Origin: Planctomycetales bacterium
GTDB lineage: Bacteria > Planctomycetota > Planctomycetia > Planctomycetales > Planctomycetaceae
Length of the DNA: 64,000 nt
Direction: 5' to 3'
Assembly: GCA_028285345.1 (NCBI GenBank)
Contig: JANQPT010000008.1
Location: 1 to 64,000 of the forward strand
This document shows, one piece after another, positions 27,568 through 37,424 of the stretch (the first letter of the stretch is position 1; each line of letters opens with the position of its first letter). The translations under genes were made by a program, and so were the position numbers. A model generated the notes under the pieces. The model was not told the origin of the DNA, did no database searches, and saw nothing but the letters and a program-made list of their open reading frames with translations.

Positions 27568-30276
27568 ATGTGTAAGCCATGCGCCTGGTCGCTCGTTGTC
27601 GCCCTCCTCTTATCCGCAGCCGGCCCGCTCACTGCCGCCGATGCCAAGCCGGCAGCCAGCGCCGCCAAGAAGAAATCGAAGTTCGACATGCTGACAGACG
27701 GCATGACGAAGGTCGACGGCATGTGGACGATGTATCACAAGAATCAGCGGCTGCTGGTCGATCTCAAGTCGAGCGACCTGAACAAGGAATACCTGCTCTC
27801 GACCTCGATCGCGCGCGGCATCGGCGCCGGTTCCGTGCTGGGCGGAATGACCTGGGGCTTTGGCGATGACGCACTGTGGGTGTTCAAGAAGGTGGGGGAC
27901 AAGATCCACGTCATCCGCCGCAACGTCCGGTTCAAAGCCAGCAAATCGGGCCCCACCGCCGACGCCGTCAAGTTGGCCTATAGCGACAGCGTGCTGTATG
28001 CCCTGCCGATCCTCGACACCAAGCGGTCCAGCCATCTGGTCGACATGACGCGGATCTTCATGAGCGACGATCAAGGAATCGGCCGCTCAATCGGGTTTTC
28101 GTTCGCATCGGACCGTTCCACCTGGGAGCGGATTAAAGCGTTTGAGAAGAATGTCGAGTTGCGTGTGGCGGCGGTCTACCAAGGCCGTTTTGCCCCCGAT
28201 ACGGTGGTTGATCCTCGCGGCGTAACCGTCCATGTGCACCACAGCATCAGCGAACTGGGCAAGTCCAGCTACAAGCCCCGCAAGGCGGACGATCGCGTGG
28301 GGTACTTTACAACCGTGCTCAAGGACTTCTCCAGCGATGAAGACGAACACTTCGTCCGCTACATCAATCGCTGGAACCTGGCCAAGAAAGACTCCAAAGC
28401 CAAACGGTCGGTCCCCAAGAAGCCGATCCTGTTTTACGTCGAAAAGACCGTTCCCCACCGCTGGCTGCCGTATGTGATCGAAGCATTCAAGGAATGGAAC
28501 AAGGCGTTTGAAAAACTGGGCTATTACGACGCAATCGAAGTTCGCGTGCAGGATACGGCCGGTTTTGATTTCGACCCGGAAGACATCCGCTACAACACGT
28601 TTCGCTGGATCACCTCCGAAGCGGGATTTGCCATGGGGCCGTCGCGGGTGAATCCCAAAACGGGCGAGATTCTCGACGCCGACATCATTTTCGACGCCGA
28701 CTTCTTGCGGTACTGGACAACCCAGTACGAAACATTCACCCCCTCGGACGTGGCGATGTTGATGAACAACGATCCGCTGTCCCAGGAGGAGATTCCGATC
28801 GGAAAAATGTTGGGACAGCCGCAGCCAAAGGCGGGTGGGCTGCATCTTCCGTCGCAGCAGCACCACGCGCATCTTCCGGGACAAAGCTGTGCCTACTGCA
28901 ACGGGCTGCGACATCAGATGGGATTTTCCGCCGCGGTGTTGTTGTCGCGTGACGCCGCCGCTGCCAAGAAGGGAGAACTGCCCGAAGAATTCATCGGCCA
29001 GGCGCTCAAAGAGGTCGTGATGCACGAGATCGGCCACACGCTCGGCTTGCGGCACAATTTCAAAGCGAGCGCGTGGAAGACCCTGGAACAGATCAACGAC
29101 CCCGAAACGGGAGCAGCGGAGGGAACGGTCGCCAGCGTGATGGACTACACGCCTGCCAACATCATGCCCAAGGGGCAGAAGCAAGGGTTGTATTTCCCGC
29201 AAACGATCGGACCGTACGACTATTGGGCCATCGAATACGGATACACCGACAAGAGCAGCGACGCGGACCTCAAGAAAATCGCCGACCGCTCCAGCGAGCC
29301 GGCGCTCAACTACGCGACCGACGAGGACACCCGCAGCTACGACTCGGACCCGTTGTCGAACCGGTTTGACTTGGGCGACGATCCTCTGGCATTTGCGAAA
29401 CGTCAGATGACCACCGCCAGCAGCTTGTGGCCCGACGTCGTGAAGACTGCGGTCAAAGAAGGGGACGGTTACCAGCGGGCGCGGCAGGCGTTTGGAATGT
29501 TGTTCAGCGAATACTGGCGAACGGCCTATTTTGCATCGAGATTTCCCGGCGGCGTTTACGTGAGCCGAGATCACAAAGGCTCCAAAGATGCGCGGCCGCC
29601 GTACAAGCTGGTCGAGCCGGCCCGGCAGCGGGAAGCGATGAAAATGCTGGCCGAAACGGCGTTCAGTACACAGAACTTTCCGCCGGAAGTGTTGAATTAT
29701 CTGGCCGCGACGCGCTGGCAACACTGGGGTGTTCGCAGCTACATTCGGCTCGATTACCCGATTCACGAATTCGTGGCGATGATGCAGTCGAGGATTCTGT
29801 ACCGGTTGCTGCACCCGATTACGTTGGCCCGGCTGCACGATAACGAATTGAAGGTCCCCGAAGGGGAAGACGCCTACACACTGGCCGAGCATTTGCAGTC
29901 GCTGGTGAAAGCCTGCTTTAGCGAATGGCAGCCGAAGGACGAAGGGGGCGAGTTCACCAACCGCAAGCCGTACATCTCCAGCTTCCGCCGCAACTTGCAG
30001 CGGCTCGCCATCAAGCAGTTGGCCGACGTGGTGAATACGCCGGGGATGTCGATGTGGTCGCTGATGAGTCCCTTCCGGACGAGCGGCGTGACAATGCCGG
30101 AAGATGCCCGCAACTTGGCGCGCGTGCATATGGCGGATTTGGACCGGCAGATCACAGCGCTGTTGGGTAAGGAGAATCTGAAAATGGACGATTACTCCCG
30201 CGCTCACCTGCAGGATTGCCAGGAACGCATCCGCAAGGCGCTGGCGGCCGAGGTACAGATTCGCTCAGTCGATTGA
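27568..30276 (+). CDS. Secreted zinc metalloprotease (DUF5117/DUF4953-like)
   Basis: A 902-residue protein with a signal peptide (residues 1-24, ending LTAADA). Residues 486-496 read HEIGHTLGLRH, a full HExxHxxGxxH zinc site of the metzincin kind, with a methionine-turn candidate (VASVMDYTP) downstream. The long N-terminal part and a C-terminal segment after residue 600 match the layout of planctomycete and Bacteroidetes DUF5117/DUF4953 metalloproteases. The ATG at 27568 is preceded by GGAG. A Cys pair, CAYC, at about 442-445 is an extra detail. It should hydrolyse proteins outside the cytoplasm; the substrate is unknown. Confidence 0.87.
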   Translation: MCKPCAWSLVVALLLSAAGPLTAADAKPAASAAKKKSKFDMLTDGMTKVDGMWTMYHKNQRLLVDLKSSDLNKEYLLSTSIARGIGAGSVLGGMTWGFGDDALWVFKKVGDKIHVIRRNVRFKASKSGPTADAVKLAYSDSVLYALPILDTKRSSHLVDMTRIFMSDDQGIGRSIGFSFASDRSTWERIKAFEKNVELRVAAVYQGRFAPDTVVDPRGVTVHVHHSISELGKSSYKPRKADDRVGYFTTVLKDFSSDEDEHFVRYINRWNLAKKDSKAKRSVPKKPILFYVEKTVPHRWLPYVIEAFKEWNKAFEKLGYYDAIEVRVQDTAGFDFDPEDIRYNTFRWITSEAGFAMGPSRVNPKTGEILDADIIFDADFLRYWTTQYETFTPSDVAMLMNNDPLSQEEIPIGKMLGQPQPKAGGLHLPSQQHHAHLPGQSCAYCNGLRHQMGFSAAVLLSRDAAAAKKGELPEEFIGQALKEVVMHEIGHTLGLRHNFKASAWKTLEQINDPETGAAEGTVASVMDYTPANIMPKGQKQGLYFPQTIGPYDYWAIEYGYTDKSSDADLKKIADRSSEPALNYATDEDTRSYDSDPLSNRFDLGDDPLAFAKRQMTTASSLWPDVVKTAVKEGDGYQRARQAFGMLFSEYWRTAYFASRFPGGVYVSRDHKGSKDARPPYKLVEPARQREAMKMLAETAFSTQNFPPEVLNYLAATRWQHWGVRSYIRLDYPIHEFVAMMQSRILYRLLHPITLARLHDNELKVPEGEDAYTLAEHLQSLVKACFSEWQPKDEGGEFTNRKPYISSFRRNLQRLAIKQLADVVNTPGMSMWSLMSPFRTSGVTMPEDARNLARVHMADLDRQITALLGKENLKMDDYSRAHLQDCQERIRKALAAEVQIRSVD

Positions 30277-30307
30277 GACTGATTCAACAACGTCGCGGAA
30301 AACTTTG

Positions 30308-30343
30308 ACGCGGGGGGACGAGCGATTCGTCCTCCCGCGTTTT
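30308..30343 (+). terminator. Rho-independent terminator after the metalloprotease gene
   Basis: ACGCGGGGGGACGA pairs with TCGTCCTCCCGCGT around a five-base loop (one G-U pair), followed by TTT. It lies 32 bp after the stop codon. Confidence 0.8.
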
Positions 30344-30470
30344 CATTGGGCGTCCGCACCAAGAATTCCCCCGATGGTCGCTCGAAGCTGAAATCTACGG
30401 CACAGCCCGGTATCATCAATGACGCGTTAAGCTCACCCAGTTCGACAGCTTGCTCTCGAATTCAAATCCG

Positions 30471-31187
30471 ATGTGCCGAAGACTCCTGTTTTCCTTTTCG
30501 TTGCTCGTGTTCATCTGTATGGTCGCCGCGGTGGCGGTTTACAGTCACTTCGGGTGGACGGGCGTGCTCATATTGGCCGGTGTCATTGTCGGCGGGGCGC
30601 TGCTCACTCCGCTGCTGGTTAAAGGCTTGTTAACCCGCTTGATCATGATGGCCTTTCAGGCAAAGGGAGCCGTTCTCAAAAGCGCGACTGTGGAAATCCA
30701 CCACATCAGCCCGGCTGAGCCGCCCGATCGAGCAGAGGAGCTCGAATACCATCGCACGTTGATGGATGAAATCGGCGAAGGATTCGACGACGAAACCGAC
30801 GATCCGGATGACTACATCGCGGAACAGCTGAAGAACGATGCGGAGTGCAACTGGTACCAGATCGACGTCACGATTACGCCAAAAACGACCGCGGCCAACA
30901 AGACGCCCTTTCACTTGTGGGAACCGGGCGAGTTGATGTTGGCGAACCCGAACAGCACCATGAGTTTCCAAATCTCTGACGGCGACGAAGACGCTGGACC
31001 GGAGGCGGAGATTCACAAGATTCAGATTTGGGAAGAGGGCGAGTTTCACGATGACGAGGGGCTCAAATACCCCGGTCCGCAGAGGCTGCTGCTTCATGCC
31101 GGTGTTCCGCGCGGCTCTCGGGAGGCTCAATTCATGTACTACTTCAACCGTTTCGGTAAATTCGAGCTTCCCGTGATCGAAGCCTGA
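30471..31187 (+). CDS. Membrane protein of unknown function
   Basis: A 238-residue protein with two hydrophobic segments near its N-terminus (about 5-25 and 31-50, GVLILAGVIVGGALLTPLLV) and a soluble acidic C-terminal region of about 180 residues with a DDETDDPDDY stretch. The C-terminal region appears beta-rich and has no known motif. The ATG at 30471 begins the first membrane segment; the earlier in-frame start is a TTG. Its single-gene position after a terminator suggests its own promoter. Confidence 0.7.
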   Translation: MCRRLLFSFSLLVFICMVAAVAVYSHFGWTGVLILAGVIVGGALLTPLLVKGLLTRLIMMAFQAKGAVLKSATVEIHHISPAEPPDRAEELEYHRTLMDEIGEGFDDETDDPDDYIAEQLKNDAECNWYQIDVTITPKTTAANKTPFHLWEPGELMLANPNSTMSFQISDGDEDAGPEAEIHKIQIWEEGEFHDDEGLKYPGPQRLLLHAGVPRGSREAQFMYYFNRFGKFELPVIEA

Positions 31188-31299
31188 ATGATTTTCCGGC
31201 GCGCTTACAAGTCGTTTCAAAACCCTCTGACGCAACTCGCCGACACTTCTATTTAAGTATCTCAAACAGGCGCGACGGGGTCCGGAAACTGGTTCCAAG

Positions 31300-31692
31300 C
31301 TACTCATGCGGGCTGGCTTTGGCGAGGCGCCGAGAGAGTGCGTTGCCGTCGCCGCAAAGTGCGGAGAGCAGGTCGCGATAGCCGAGCAGCGTGGCTAACA
31401 AGACCAGCCGATCCCATTGTTGATTCTCAACGGTCGCCTCTGGCGTTTCCGACCGGTCCAGCAACTGCACGATCAGTGCATCGACCGCCTTCAGTGCCGC
31501 GGCCGGTTTCCAATCAGCGCGCTCGCGGCCCATCTGCTCCAAGAGCGCGCAGAGAACGATGCTGTCGCCGCTCCAGGATCGAGCGTCATCTTCCTGCGCG
31601 TCGGCCGCCATGCCGTCGGGATCATGCAGCCGTAGCGAAGCGCCGTTTGGGGAAGGGTTTTGCCGTGCATCCGCAAAAAATGGTTCCAGCAT
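31300..31692 (-). CDS. Hypothetical soluble protein
   Basis: A 130-residue, Ala/Leu-rich protein with a helical C-terminal half (RLVLLATLLGYRDLLSALCG) and no signal or motif I recognise. The ATG at 31692 was preferred to the TTG six codons upstream. It follows the MOSC gene on the same strand after 95 bp, so the two may share a transcript. Confidence 0.5.
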   Translation of the reverse strand: MLEPFFADARQNPSPNGASLRLHDPDGMAADAQEDDARSWSGDSIVLCALLEQMGRERADWKPAAALKAVDALIVQLLDRSETPEATVENQQWDRLVLLATLLGYRDLLSALCGDGNALSRRLAKASPHE

Positions 31693-31787
31693 GGGGGAAT
31701 TCGGCTCCAAGAGAATGGGGACGTCGGTCGAACGCCAACAAGGCGTTCAATTGCGGTCCTCTACCCTCTTGGTGCCCGGTTGCGCGC

Positions 31788-32285
31788 TCAGGCGGAATCG
31801 TCGGTCTCGTCGACGACTTGCACCTCATCTCCCACGCGAATCTTGCCCGCCCCGAGCACCGCGGCGCAGATGCCGCCGTGCCCCCGCATCGCCGCGTAGC
31901 CGCCGTCGCCGAGATTTTCCTCCATTCGCGAGCAGGGTGCACACGTGTCGGTTCCCTCCAAAACGACCTCCCCGACTCGAAACTTGCGGTTCTTCAGTGC
32001 GCTGACGGTAATGCCCGAAATCACGACGTTTCGCCGCAATAGCTGGGGGTCGATCGGATCGCGGCCCATGATGGCGCCGATCACCGCCAAATGCTCCTGC
32101 TGGATCAGCGTCACTTGGCGGTGGGATTTGCCGCTGCGGGCGTGATGTTCACCGACGATGCCGGTGCCGACTTCGACTTCGGCTTCAGCGACCGACTGAA
32201 TCGGCGCACGCGTCGCGTCGCTAACCCCGATCCATTCGACGCGCCCGATCTGGGGCACGTAAGTTTTGAGATCCTTGTCGGACAT
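31788..32285 (-). CDS. MOSC domain protein
   Basis: A 165-residue stand-alone MOSC domain. The typical RRNVVISGI block sits at about 83-91, and the conserved cysteine lies in DTCAPCSRMEE at about 112-122. MOSC domains, named for the molybdenum-cofactor sulfurase C-terminus, bind molybdenum cofactor or a persulfide sulfur. Stand-alone copies of this size (YiiM-like) often act on N-hydroxylated compounds, but the substrate here is unknown. It is cytoplasmic. No molybdenum-cofactor gene is nearby. Confidence 0.85.
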   Translation of the reverse strand: MSDKDLKTYVPQIGRVEWIGVSDATRAPIQSVAEAEVEVGTGIVGEHHARSGKSHRQVTLIQQEHLAVIGAIMGRDPIDPQLLRRNVVISGITVSALKNRKFRVGEVVLEGTDTCAPCSRMEENLGDGGYAAMRGHGGICAAVLGAGKIRVGDEVQVVDETDDSA

Positions 32286-32342
32286 TGGTTCGGCGGTAGG
32301 CTTTCGGGGTTAGGCTTTAGGACGTAACGATATGTTTGCGAG

Positions 32343-33557
32343 TTATTCTTTGTCAGCGATCTTCCACAGGTGCTGGTCGCTGCGGACGTAGAGGGCGCCG
32401 TTGGCGACCGCCGGGGTGCAGAGTATTGTGTCGACGAATTCGGCGGTGTGCACCACCTTGCCCTTGTCGCCGGACAAGTCGACAACTTGGGCCAGACCCT
32501 TTTCGCTGAAGAGATACATCTTGTCGCCGGCAATTACGGGCGTTCCGCTGAAGGGGCCTTTGAGCCGTACTTGCCAGAGGACTTCACCGGTCGCAGCGTC
32601 GGCGCCGGCCAGGATGTTGCCTCTCTTGAGCGAGAAGAGACGTCCGTCGTAATAAATCGGACTCGGCGTTCCCGGAGCCAATTTGTTCTCCTGCCAGACG
32701 ACCTCGGGGGCGTCGCTGTCGGGGATGTATCTCAGCGCGGTCAGTCCCTCCGACGGCACGAACAGCATATCGCCGGCGATGACGGACGAAGGAATCGTGC
32801 TGCAGCCAACGGGGTGCTTCCAAATCTCCTGGCCGGTCCGCGGGTCGCATGCAATCAGGTGTTCTGCCGATTGCAGCACGACCAGTTTCTCTTGCGGCGT
32901 CCGGCCGGTCATGACGGCTGGGGAGGTCCAGTTGTTGCCCTGCGGCCGTTCGATTTTCCAGGTATGCTCGCCCGTGTTGACGTCGATGGCGGTGGCGAAC
33001 GAATCGCTGGCGTTTTCCACCTGCACGATGACCTGGCCGTCAACAACAACGGGCGAGGAGGCCATGCCCAGGCTGTTGCTGGCGTTGGGAAAGTCGTGCG
33101 TCAGCCCGCGAAACCACTGCAGGTTGCCGTCCAGATCGAGGCAGATCAGGTCGTTTGACGAGAAAAACGCGAAGATCCGTTCACCGTCGCTCGCCGGCTG
33201 TGGGGTGGCGTTGCACATCTTGGGATGCGACATGGTGCGGCCGGTGGCGGTGAACTGCCGGTGCCAGATCTTCTCGCCACTGCCGGCATCGAAACAAATG
33301 ACGTGTAAGCGGTCTTGGCGAAATCCCGAACTGGCGGTCAGATAGACGCGGTCGCCGACGACGATTGGTCCGGAGAGTCCGCGACCGGGCAGATCGGCCG
33401 TCCAACTGATGTTGGTGCCGTCACTGATATCAAATTTGGCGGGGACCGGCTCGGTCGAGACACTCGAAGAGTTGTTGCCTCGAAACTGCGCCCAATCGGC
33501 GGCGAGTTGCGATCCCGCGAAGGCAATTAGCAGTATTAGCAGCAGAGGTCGAGTCAC
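32343..33557 (-). CDS. Secreted PQQ-like beta-propeller protein
   Basis: A 404-residue protein. The GTG start at 33557 is preceded by AAAGGAG and overlaps the upstream stop (GTGA), a sign of translational coupling. The first residues (VTRPLLLILLIAFAGSQLA) are a signal peptide, followed by DWAQFRGNNSSSV, the classic opening of planctomycete PQQ-propeller proteins. Repeated blade motifs such as GEKIWHRQF, GEHTWKIERPQG and GQEIWKHPVG show the tryptophan-docked propeller. True PQQ-dependent dehydrogenase residues are not evident, so it is probably a scaffold or binding protein. Confidence 0.87.
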   Translation of the reverse strand: MTRPLLLILLIAFAGSQLAADWAQFRGNNSSSVSTEPVPAKFDISDGTNISWTADLPGRGLSGPIVVGDRVYLTASSGFRQDRLHVICFDAGSGEKIWHRQFTATGRTMSHPKMCNATPQPASDGERIFAFFSSNDLICLDLDGNLQWFRGLTHDFPNASNSLGMASSPVVVDGQVIVQVENASDSFATAIDVNTGEHTWKIERPQGNNWTSPAVMTGRTPQEKLVVLQSAEHLIACDPRTGQEIWKHPVGCSTIPSSVIAGDMLFVPSEGLTALRYIPDSDAPEVVWQENKLAPGTPSPIYYDGRLFSLKRGNILAGADAATGEVLWQVRLKGPFSGTPVIAGDKMYLFSEKGLAQVVDLSGDKGKVVHTAEFVDTILCTPAVANGALYVRSDQHLWKIADKE

Positions 33558-34738
33558 GAGTTGTCTCCTTTCTCGGCAGATTCGTCTGGCTTCGGCTGTG
33601 CGACACGCGGCGGCCGTGTCGTAGAGAGGACACCCGTCCCGACCGCGTCGCAGACCCGCAATTGAAACTGCCACTTTTGCGCCCAGGACTCTTTTTGTTC
33701 GTTTTGGCAGACTTTGATGAGGATCTGATTCTTGCCCTTTTGCAGCTTCACGGGAAACTGGTATTGATCGAGTTTCGTCCCGCGATGGTATTCCTCCTGG
33801 CCGAAGGCCAGCTTGCCGTTGACCCACACCTTCCAGGCGTTGGGCGTGCCGAGGCGGATTTCCACATCGCGGTCTTCGTCGCTGGTGAATTCCGCAAAGG
33901 CGTACGTCACGGCCCCTTTGTGGGCCGCCTGGGCCTTGGTGAGGTCGACGATTCCATAGTCATCCGGCGTGGCATACGAGACCCAGGTGAGTTCTTGGGA
34001 ATCTTTGCCCTGATATTTTCCGTCCGGTTTGATCTCCGACTCCGGCGGATAAGCAATGTCGAACGCCGATTCGTCGGAGTTGTCAAACGGTCCAATCAGC
34101 TTCCAGGCCAGCACAAAGCCGAAGTGTTGGGGCAGATCGACCTCTTGGCCCAGTTCCTTAAGCTTTTCGACGATGGCTTTAATTTGATCGTCGTCACGCG
34201 CCCCGCTGAGCGCCTTTTCATAAAGCGGTTTTGATTCTTCTCTTTGCTCCGCTTCGAACAGCGAGGTTGCTTGCTCCAGCAGACGCGCGACCGCGTCGCG
34301 GCGGAATTCGACGCTGCGGTCGTTGAGCATGCCGGGGATCAACCGGTTGGCGGCGGTGTCGTCGACCTTGATCAGCCATTCATAGGCGAGCCGCCGCGCT
34401 TGCGGATTACGTCTCGTGTCGAGCACGAACTCTTCGAGTTCTTGCTTGGGCAGTGTGCCGTTTTCCTTGAGGCGGCGGTCGGCGAGTCCTTCGAATGTGC
34501 CCCGCAGCCAATTCACGGCAAGCGGGTTAGCGTCTTCGAAGGCACTGAGGATGCTGGTCAACTTGACGGTTTCATCCTCCAGCAGTTGTTTCACGGCTTG
34601 CTGCGCTTGCCGATTTCCTTTGCCTTCCGGTCCGACCGCTTTGATCTCCGCGATTAACTCAGACGAATCGGCGCTGACCGGCGGGACAAACGCCGCCGAG
34701 ACAATCAATAAGCAGAGCGCTGCCAACGTGGCCTTCAT
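33554..34738 (-). CDS. Secreted protein of unknown function, HEAT-like and sugar-binding-like parts
   Basis: A 394-residue protein with a signal peptide (residues 1-24, ending PPVSADS). Residues about 30-200 are a chain of helices resembling HEAT or Armadillo repeats (DRSVEFRRDAVARLLEQA). Residues about 210-370 contain a segment with WKLIGPFDN and WKVWVNGKLAFG, a pattern seen in planctomycete carbohydrate-binding or PA14-like jelly rolls. The C-terminus is charged. Its last codon overlaps the next gene's start, so the pair probably works together outside the cell membrane. The family is not named. Confidence 0.75.
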   Translation of the reverse strand: MKATLAALCLLIVSAAFVPPVSADSSELIAEIKAVGPEGKGNRQAQQAVKQLLEDETVKLTSILSAFEDANPLAVNWLRGTFEGLADRRLKENGTLPKQELEEFVLDTRRNPQARRLAYEWLIKVDDTAANRLIPGMLNDRSVEFRRDAVARLLEQATSLFEAEQREESKPLYEKALSGARDDDQIKAIVEKLKELGQEVDLPQHFGFVLAWKLIGPFDNSDESAFDIAYPPESEIKPDGKYQGKDSQELTWVSYATPDDYGIVDLTKAQAAHKGAVTYAFAEFTSDEDRDVEIRLGTPNAWKVWVNGKLAFGQEEYHRGTKLDQYQFPVKLQKGKNQILIKVCQNEQKESWAQKWQFQLRVCDAVGTGVLSTTRPPRVAQPKPDESAEKGDNS

Positions 34739-35263
34739 GGTATGTCACCTCGCGCAATGGGTCTGGGGCCGGGTCCACAATCAAGATGATAACGCGGTGA
34801 AATTGTAGCAAATCGTCCCGGGCAATGTGAAACGCACCAGCGGTCGGGGCGGATGTTTGACCGCCATTGCCCCGTGGCACTTAAGCGATTCGTTCACCGT
34901 TATTGCGTACAAATCTCGAGTAGGTCGGATTAACTTGAAAGGCCGCGATTGCTACGGGCAGTCATCGATCAAATTCTATGGATTTGTTATGGGAGATTAC
35001 CGAGCACGCGAAATTGTGATTTTTATCTTGCCGCAGTCGATTGCGATGATTTACAGTACGGTTGAGCAACCCAACTGACTCATTCACATCTCCACAATCA
35101 AATGAGGAAGCTAGGGTTCGCTCCGGTGGCTGGATGACCGGCAACCGATTGTACGACGGCCGGTGTAGCAAAGCCAAAAGCGGTTGGCGGGCCTTACACC
35201 GGCTGTCGTCGTTTTTACGGCCCGCGCAGTTTCTGTGCGGCTCCGCGCTTTTGAGACGCCGAC
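34739..35263. other. Intergenic region with a terminator-like hairpin
   Basis: No gene supported. At 35153-35224 the arms ACGACGGCCGGTGTA and TACACCGGCTGTCGT pair at 14 of 15 positions and are followed by CGTTTTT on the plus strand. The hairpin lies 45 bp beyond the 3' end of the cytochrome gene and could end transcription from either side. Confidence 0.6.
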
Positions 35264-37423
35264 TCAGCGGGATGATTTCGGACTCACCGGGTTGGCCGAA
35301 CGCAAGTCGACCTGTGCCGCAGATGATTCAGTCGGTGTGATTTCACATCGCAGCACATCTTGTTTGCGCTGGTCAAGATCGACCAAAAAGGCGAGCGAGT
35401 GCGATCCGCGATCGAGAGTCATCGGCACCCGTTTTGAGGCTTTCGCCAGCTTGCCGTCGATCCAGATGCTTAAACCCGTCGCGTCATTAAGCCGCAGTTC
35501 GATTTCACCTGGATTGACGGCTTCGAATTCGCAGCGCACGACACGCAGTCCGGATCGGCCGGCGGAAGCTGGCGGCGCCAGTGCCAAGTCGCCATTGAGA
35601 TAGCTGTAGGCCGGTTCCCAGACCAGATCGCGCCGCGTCCGTGCGGTCGCAAAAAACTGGTCGGCGTCGTTCCGCACGGAATGCAACGGAATGGGATTGA
35701 GCACCTGCCATCGTCGCACGACGGGGGCGGAGTGTGCCTGAGACTCGGTTTCCCCCAACTCCGCCAGAAACCGTACCAGATCGACCACGTCTTGCCGGCT
35801 GAGCATGGCAACAATGTTGGAGGGCATTAGCGACACGCCGCGGCGGCGGTCTTCGATCGTCGCTTTGGAGACTCGAATCTCCGGCCGCGTCAAGTCGCGG
35901 AGCAGGAGTTCGCTGTCGGTCTCTTTTAACAGAATTCCTGAGATTGCCAGTCCGGCGTCAGTGATTACGGTCTCGGTTTCGTATCCCTTGCGGATTGTCT
36001 TGTTGGGCAGCAGGACGGCTTCAACGAGATGAGCGACGGTCTTGTCATCTCGCCGCTCCAAGAGGTCCGGACCGACCTGTTCGCCGACACCTCCGATCGC
36101 ATGACACTTGAAGCAGTTCAGCCGGCGGCGGTGCAGAATTTCCTCGCCGCGGCGCGGATCCCCGTGTTCGTGAACCTCGCGCACGAATTGCTGCAGCTGT
36201 TGGGCAGAGAGCGATTTGAATTCACCGATGGCGTTGCTGAGATCGAATCCGGGCGGGACGTCCATCTCGGCAATCCATTGGCGGATCAGCTCGTTGCTTT
36301 CTTTGTGCACCAGCGTGCGTCCGAACTCGGGCATAGCGATTCCGGGATGCGTCGATTCCAGGCGAAACAACAGGATCGACTCGTCCGGTTTGCCGGGCAC
36401 GATGTCGTACATTCTTCCGCCCGATCCGCGTCCCGCAGCAACCGGCGTCTTATAGACGCCCATTTGGTACGGGTCGGTGATGCCGGCCATCAAGAACAAC
36501 CCGGAATTCCGCGCCGGACCGCGGCTGTGATGGCAGTGGGCGCAATTGGTTTCCAACCAAGACCGCGCGCGCTCATCGACGGTTCCGGTCGTTTCGTCAT
36601 CCCAGACCGCCAGCCGCGGCGCGAGTTCTGGATCGCTCGGCGCGCCGGTCAGAATTCCGGTCCGCGTCCAATAGCCAAGCTGATTCTCCAAGCCGTGGTC
36701 GTAGGTATAGTCCTTGTTGAGATGCCGGGCCCGCGTGCCGATTGGCTCGAAGCCGTCGAGTGACTGATGGCAGCGTTTGCAGTCATTCAGATTCGGAACG
36801 ACGTAGGAATTCGAAATCTCCGTTCCGTCGGTGTGCTTCCAAGAGACCTCTGTGATGGCTCCCGTGACTTCCGAAACGGCGTCGGTCTGTTCGTCGTTCC
36901 ACACGTAGGGCACGCCGATCCAGCCGCTTTCGCGGTGTAGCAGGATTCGCGTCTCGATTAGCCGCCGCCCCTGCTCTGGACGGTTGAAGTCGTGCGGGTA
37001 ATAGAACGTCTTGGCGATCACCGTCCCCACAGGGAACTGGAAGCTGCCGGAATCGTCGTAGACGGCGGACGTTCCCTCAGGCAGTTTGACCACGCGGTGC
37101 TTCCAGGCGTAGTCGGAGAAGAGCGGGGAGTTGATGTCGAACGGCGTCACGCCAGGAGCGGGCTTGAGGTCTGCCAGTTTGCCTTCGAATAGGCCGTACT
37201 CCGACAGATAGCGCTTGGGCCGCTTTCGGCGGGAGCGGCGTTTTTTCTTGGGAGCGGGCTGAGCGGCGGCGTCTGGGGCTGCGGCGGTTTGGGCCGGTTC
37301 CGGAGGCGTCTGCGCAGAATCTTGCTCGCCGCAGCCGACCGCCGAGAACAAGATGCAGACCACCAATGCCGCAGCCCGCCGGCGAATCGCGCTCCGCAGA
37401 GATCGGCGGCGATTCCCCGACAT
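35264..37423 (-). CDS. SO2930-type c-type cytochrome with a third haem site
   Basis: A 719-residue lipoprotein (basic start, hydrophobic segment and lipobox AVGC at 28-31), followed by a Lys/Arg-rich linker (60-71). Residues about 70-390 match the SO2930 diheme family (YGLFEGKLADLKPA, SPLFSDYAWKHR, PGKPDES) with CKRCH at 215-219 and CAHCH at 294-298. A second domain (about 405-560) of the PVC heme-binding type adds CFKCH at 437-441, so three haems are likely. The protein should be periplasmic and take part in electron transfer, but no donor or acceptor is known. It starts one base after the beta-helix gene's stop, so the two are cotranscribed. Confidence 0.87.
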   Translation of the reverse strand: MSGNRRRSLRSAIRRRAAALVVCILFSAVGCGEQDSAQTPPEPAQTAAAPDAAAQPAPKKKRRSRRKRPKRYLSEYGLFEGKLADLKPAPGVTPFDINSPLFSDYAWKHRVVKLPEGTSAVYDDSGSFQFPVGTVIAKTFYYPHDFNRPEQGRRLIETRILLHRESGWIGVPYVWNDEQTDAVSEVTGAITEVSWKHTDGTEISNSYVVPNLNDCKRCHQSLDGFEPIGTRARHLNKDYTYDHGLENQLGYWTRTGILTGAPSDPELAPRLAVWDDETTGTVDERARSWLETNCAHCHHSRGPARNSGLFLMAGITDPYQMGVYKTPVAAGRGSGGRMYDIVPGKPDESILLFRLESTHPGIAMPEFGRTLVHKESNELIRQWIAEMDVPPGFDLSNAIGEFKSLSAQQLQQFVREVHEHGDPRRGEEILHRRRLNCFKCHAIGGVGEQVGPDLLERRDDKTVAHLVEAVLLPNKTIRKGYETETVITDAGLAISGILLKETDSELLLRDLTRPEIRVSKATIEDRRRGVSLMPSNIVAMLSRQDVVDLVRFLAELGETESQAHSAPVVRRWQVLNPIPLHSVRNDADQFFATARTRRDLVWEPAYSYLNGDLALAPPASAGRSGLRVVRCEFEAVNPGEIELRLNDATGLSIWIDGKLAKASKRVPMTLDRGSHSLAFLVDLDQRKQDVLRCEITPTESSAAQVDLRSANPVSPKSSR

Positions 37424-37424
37424 G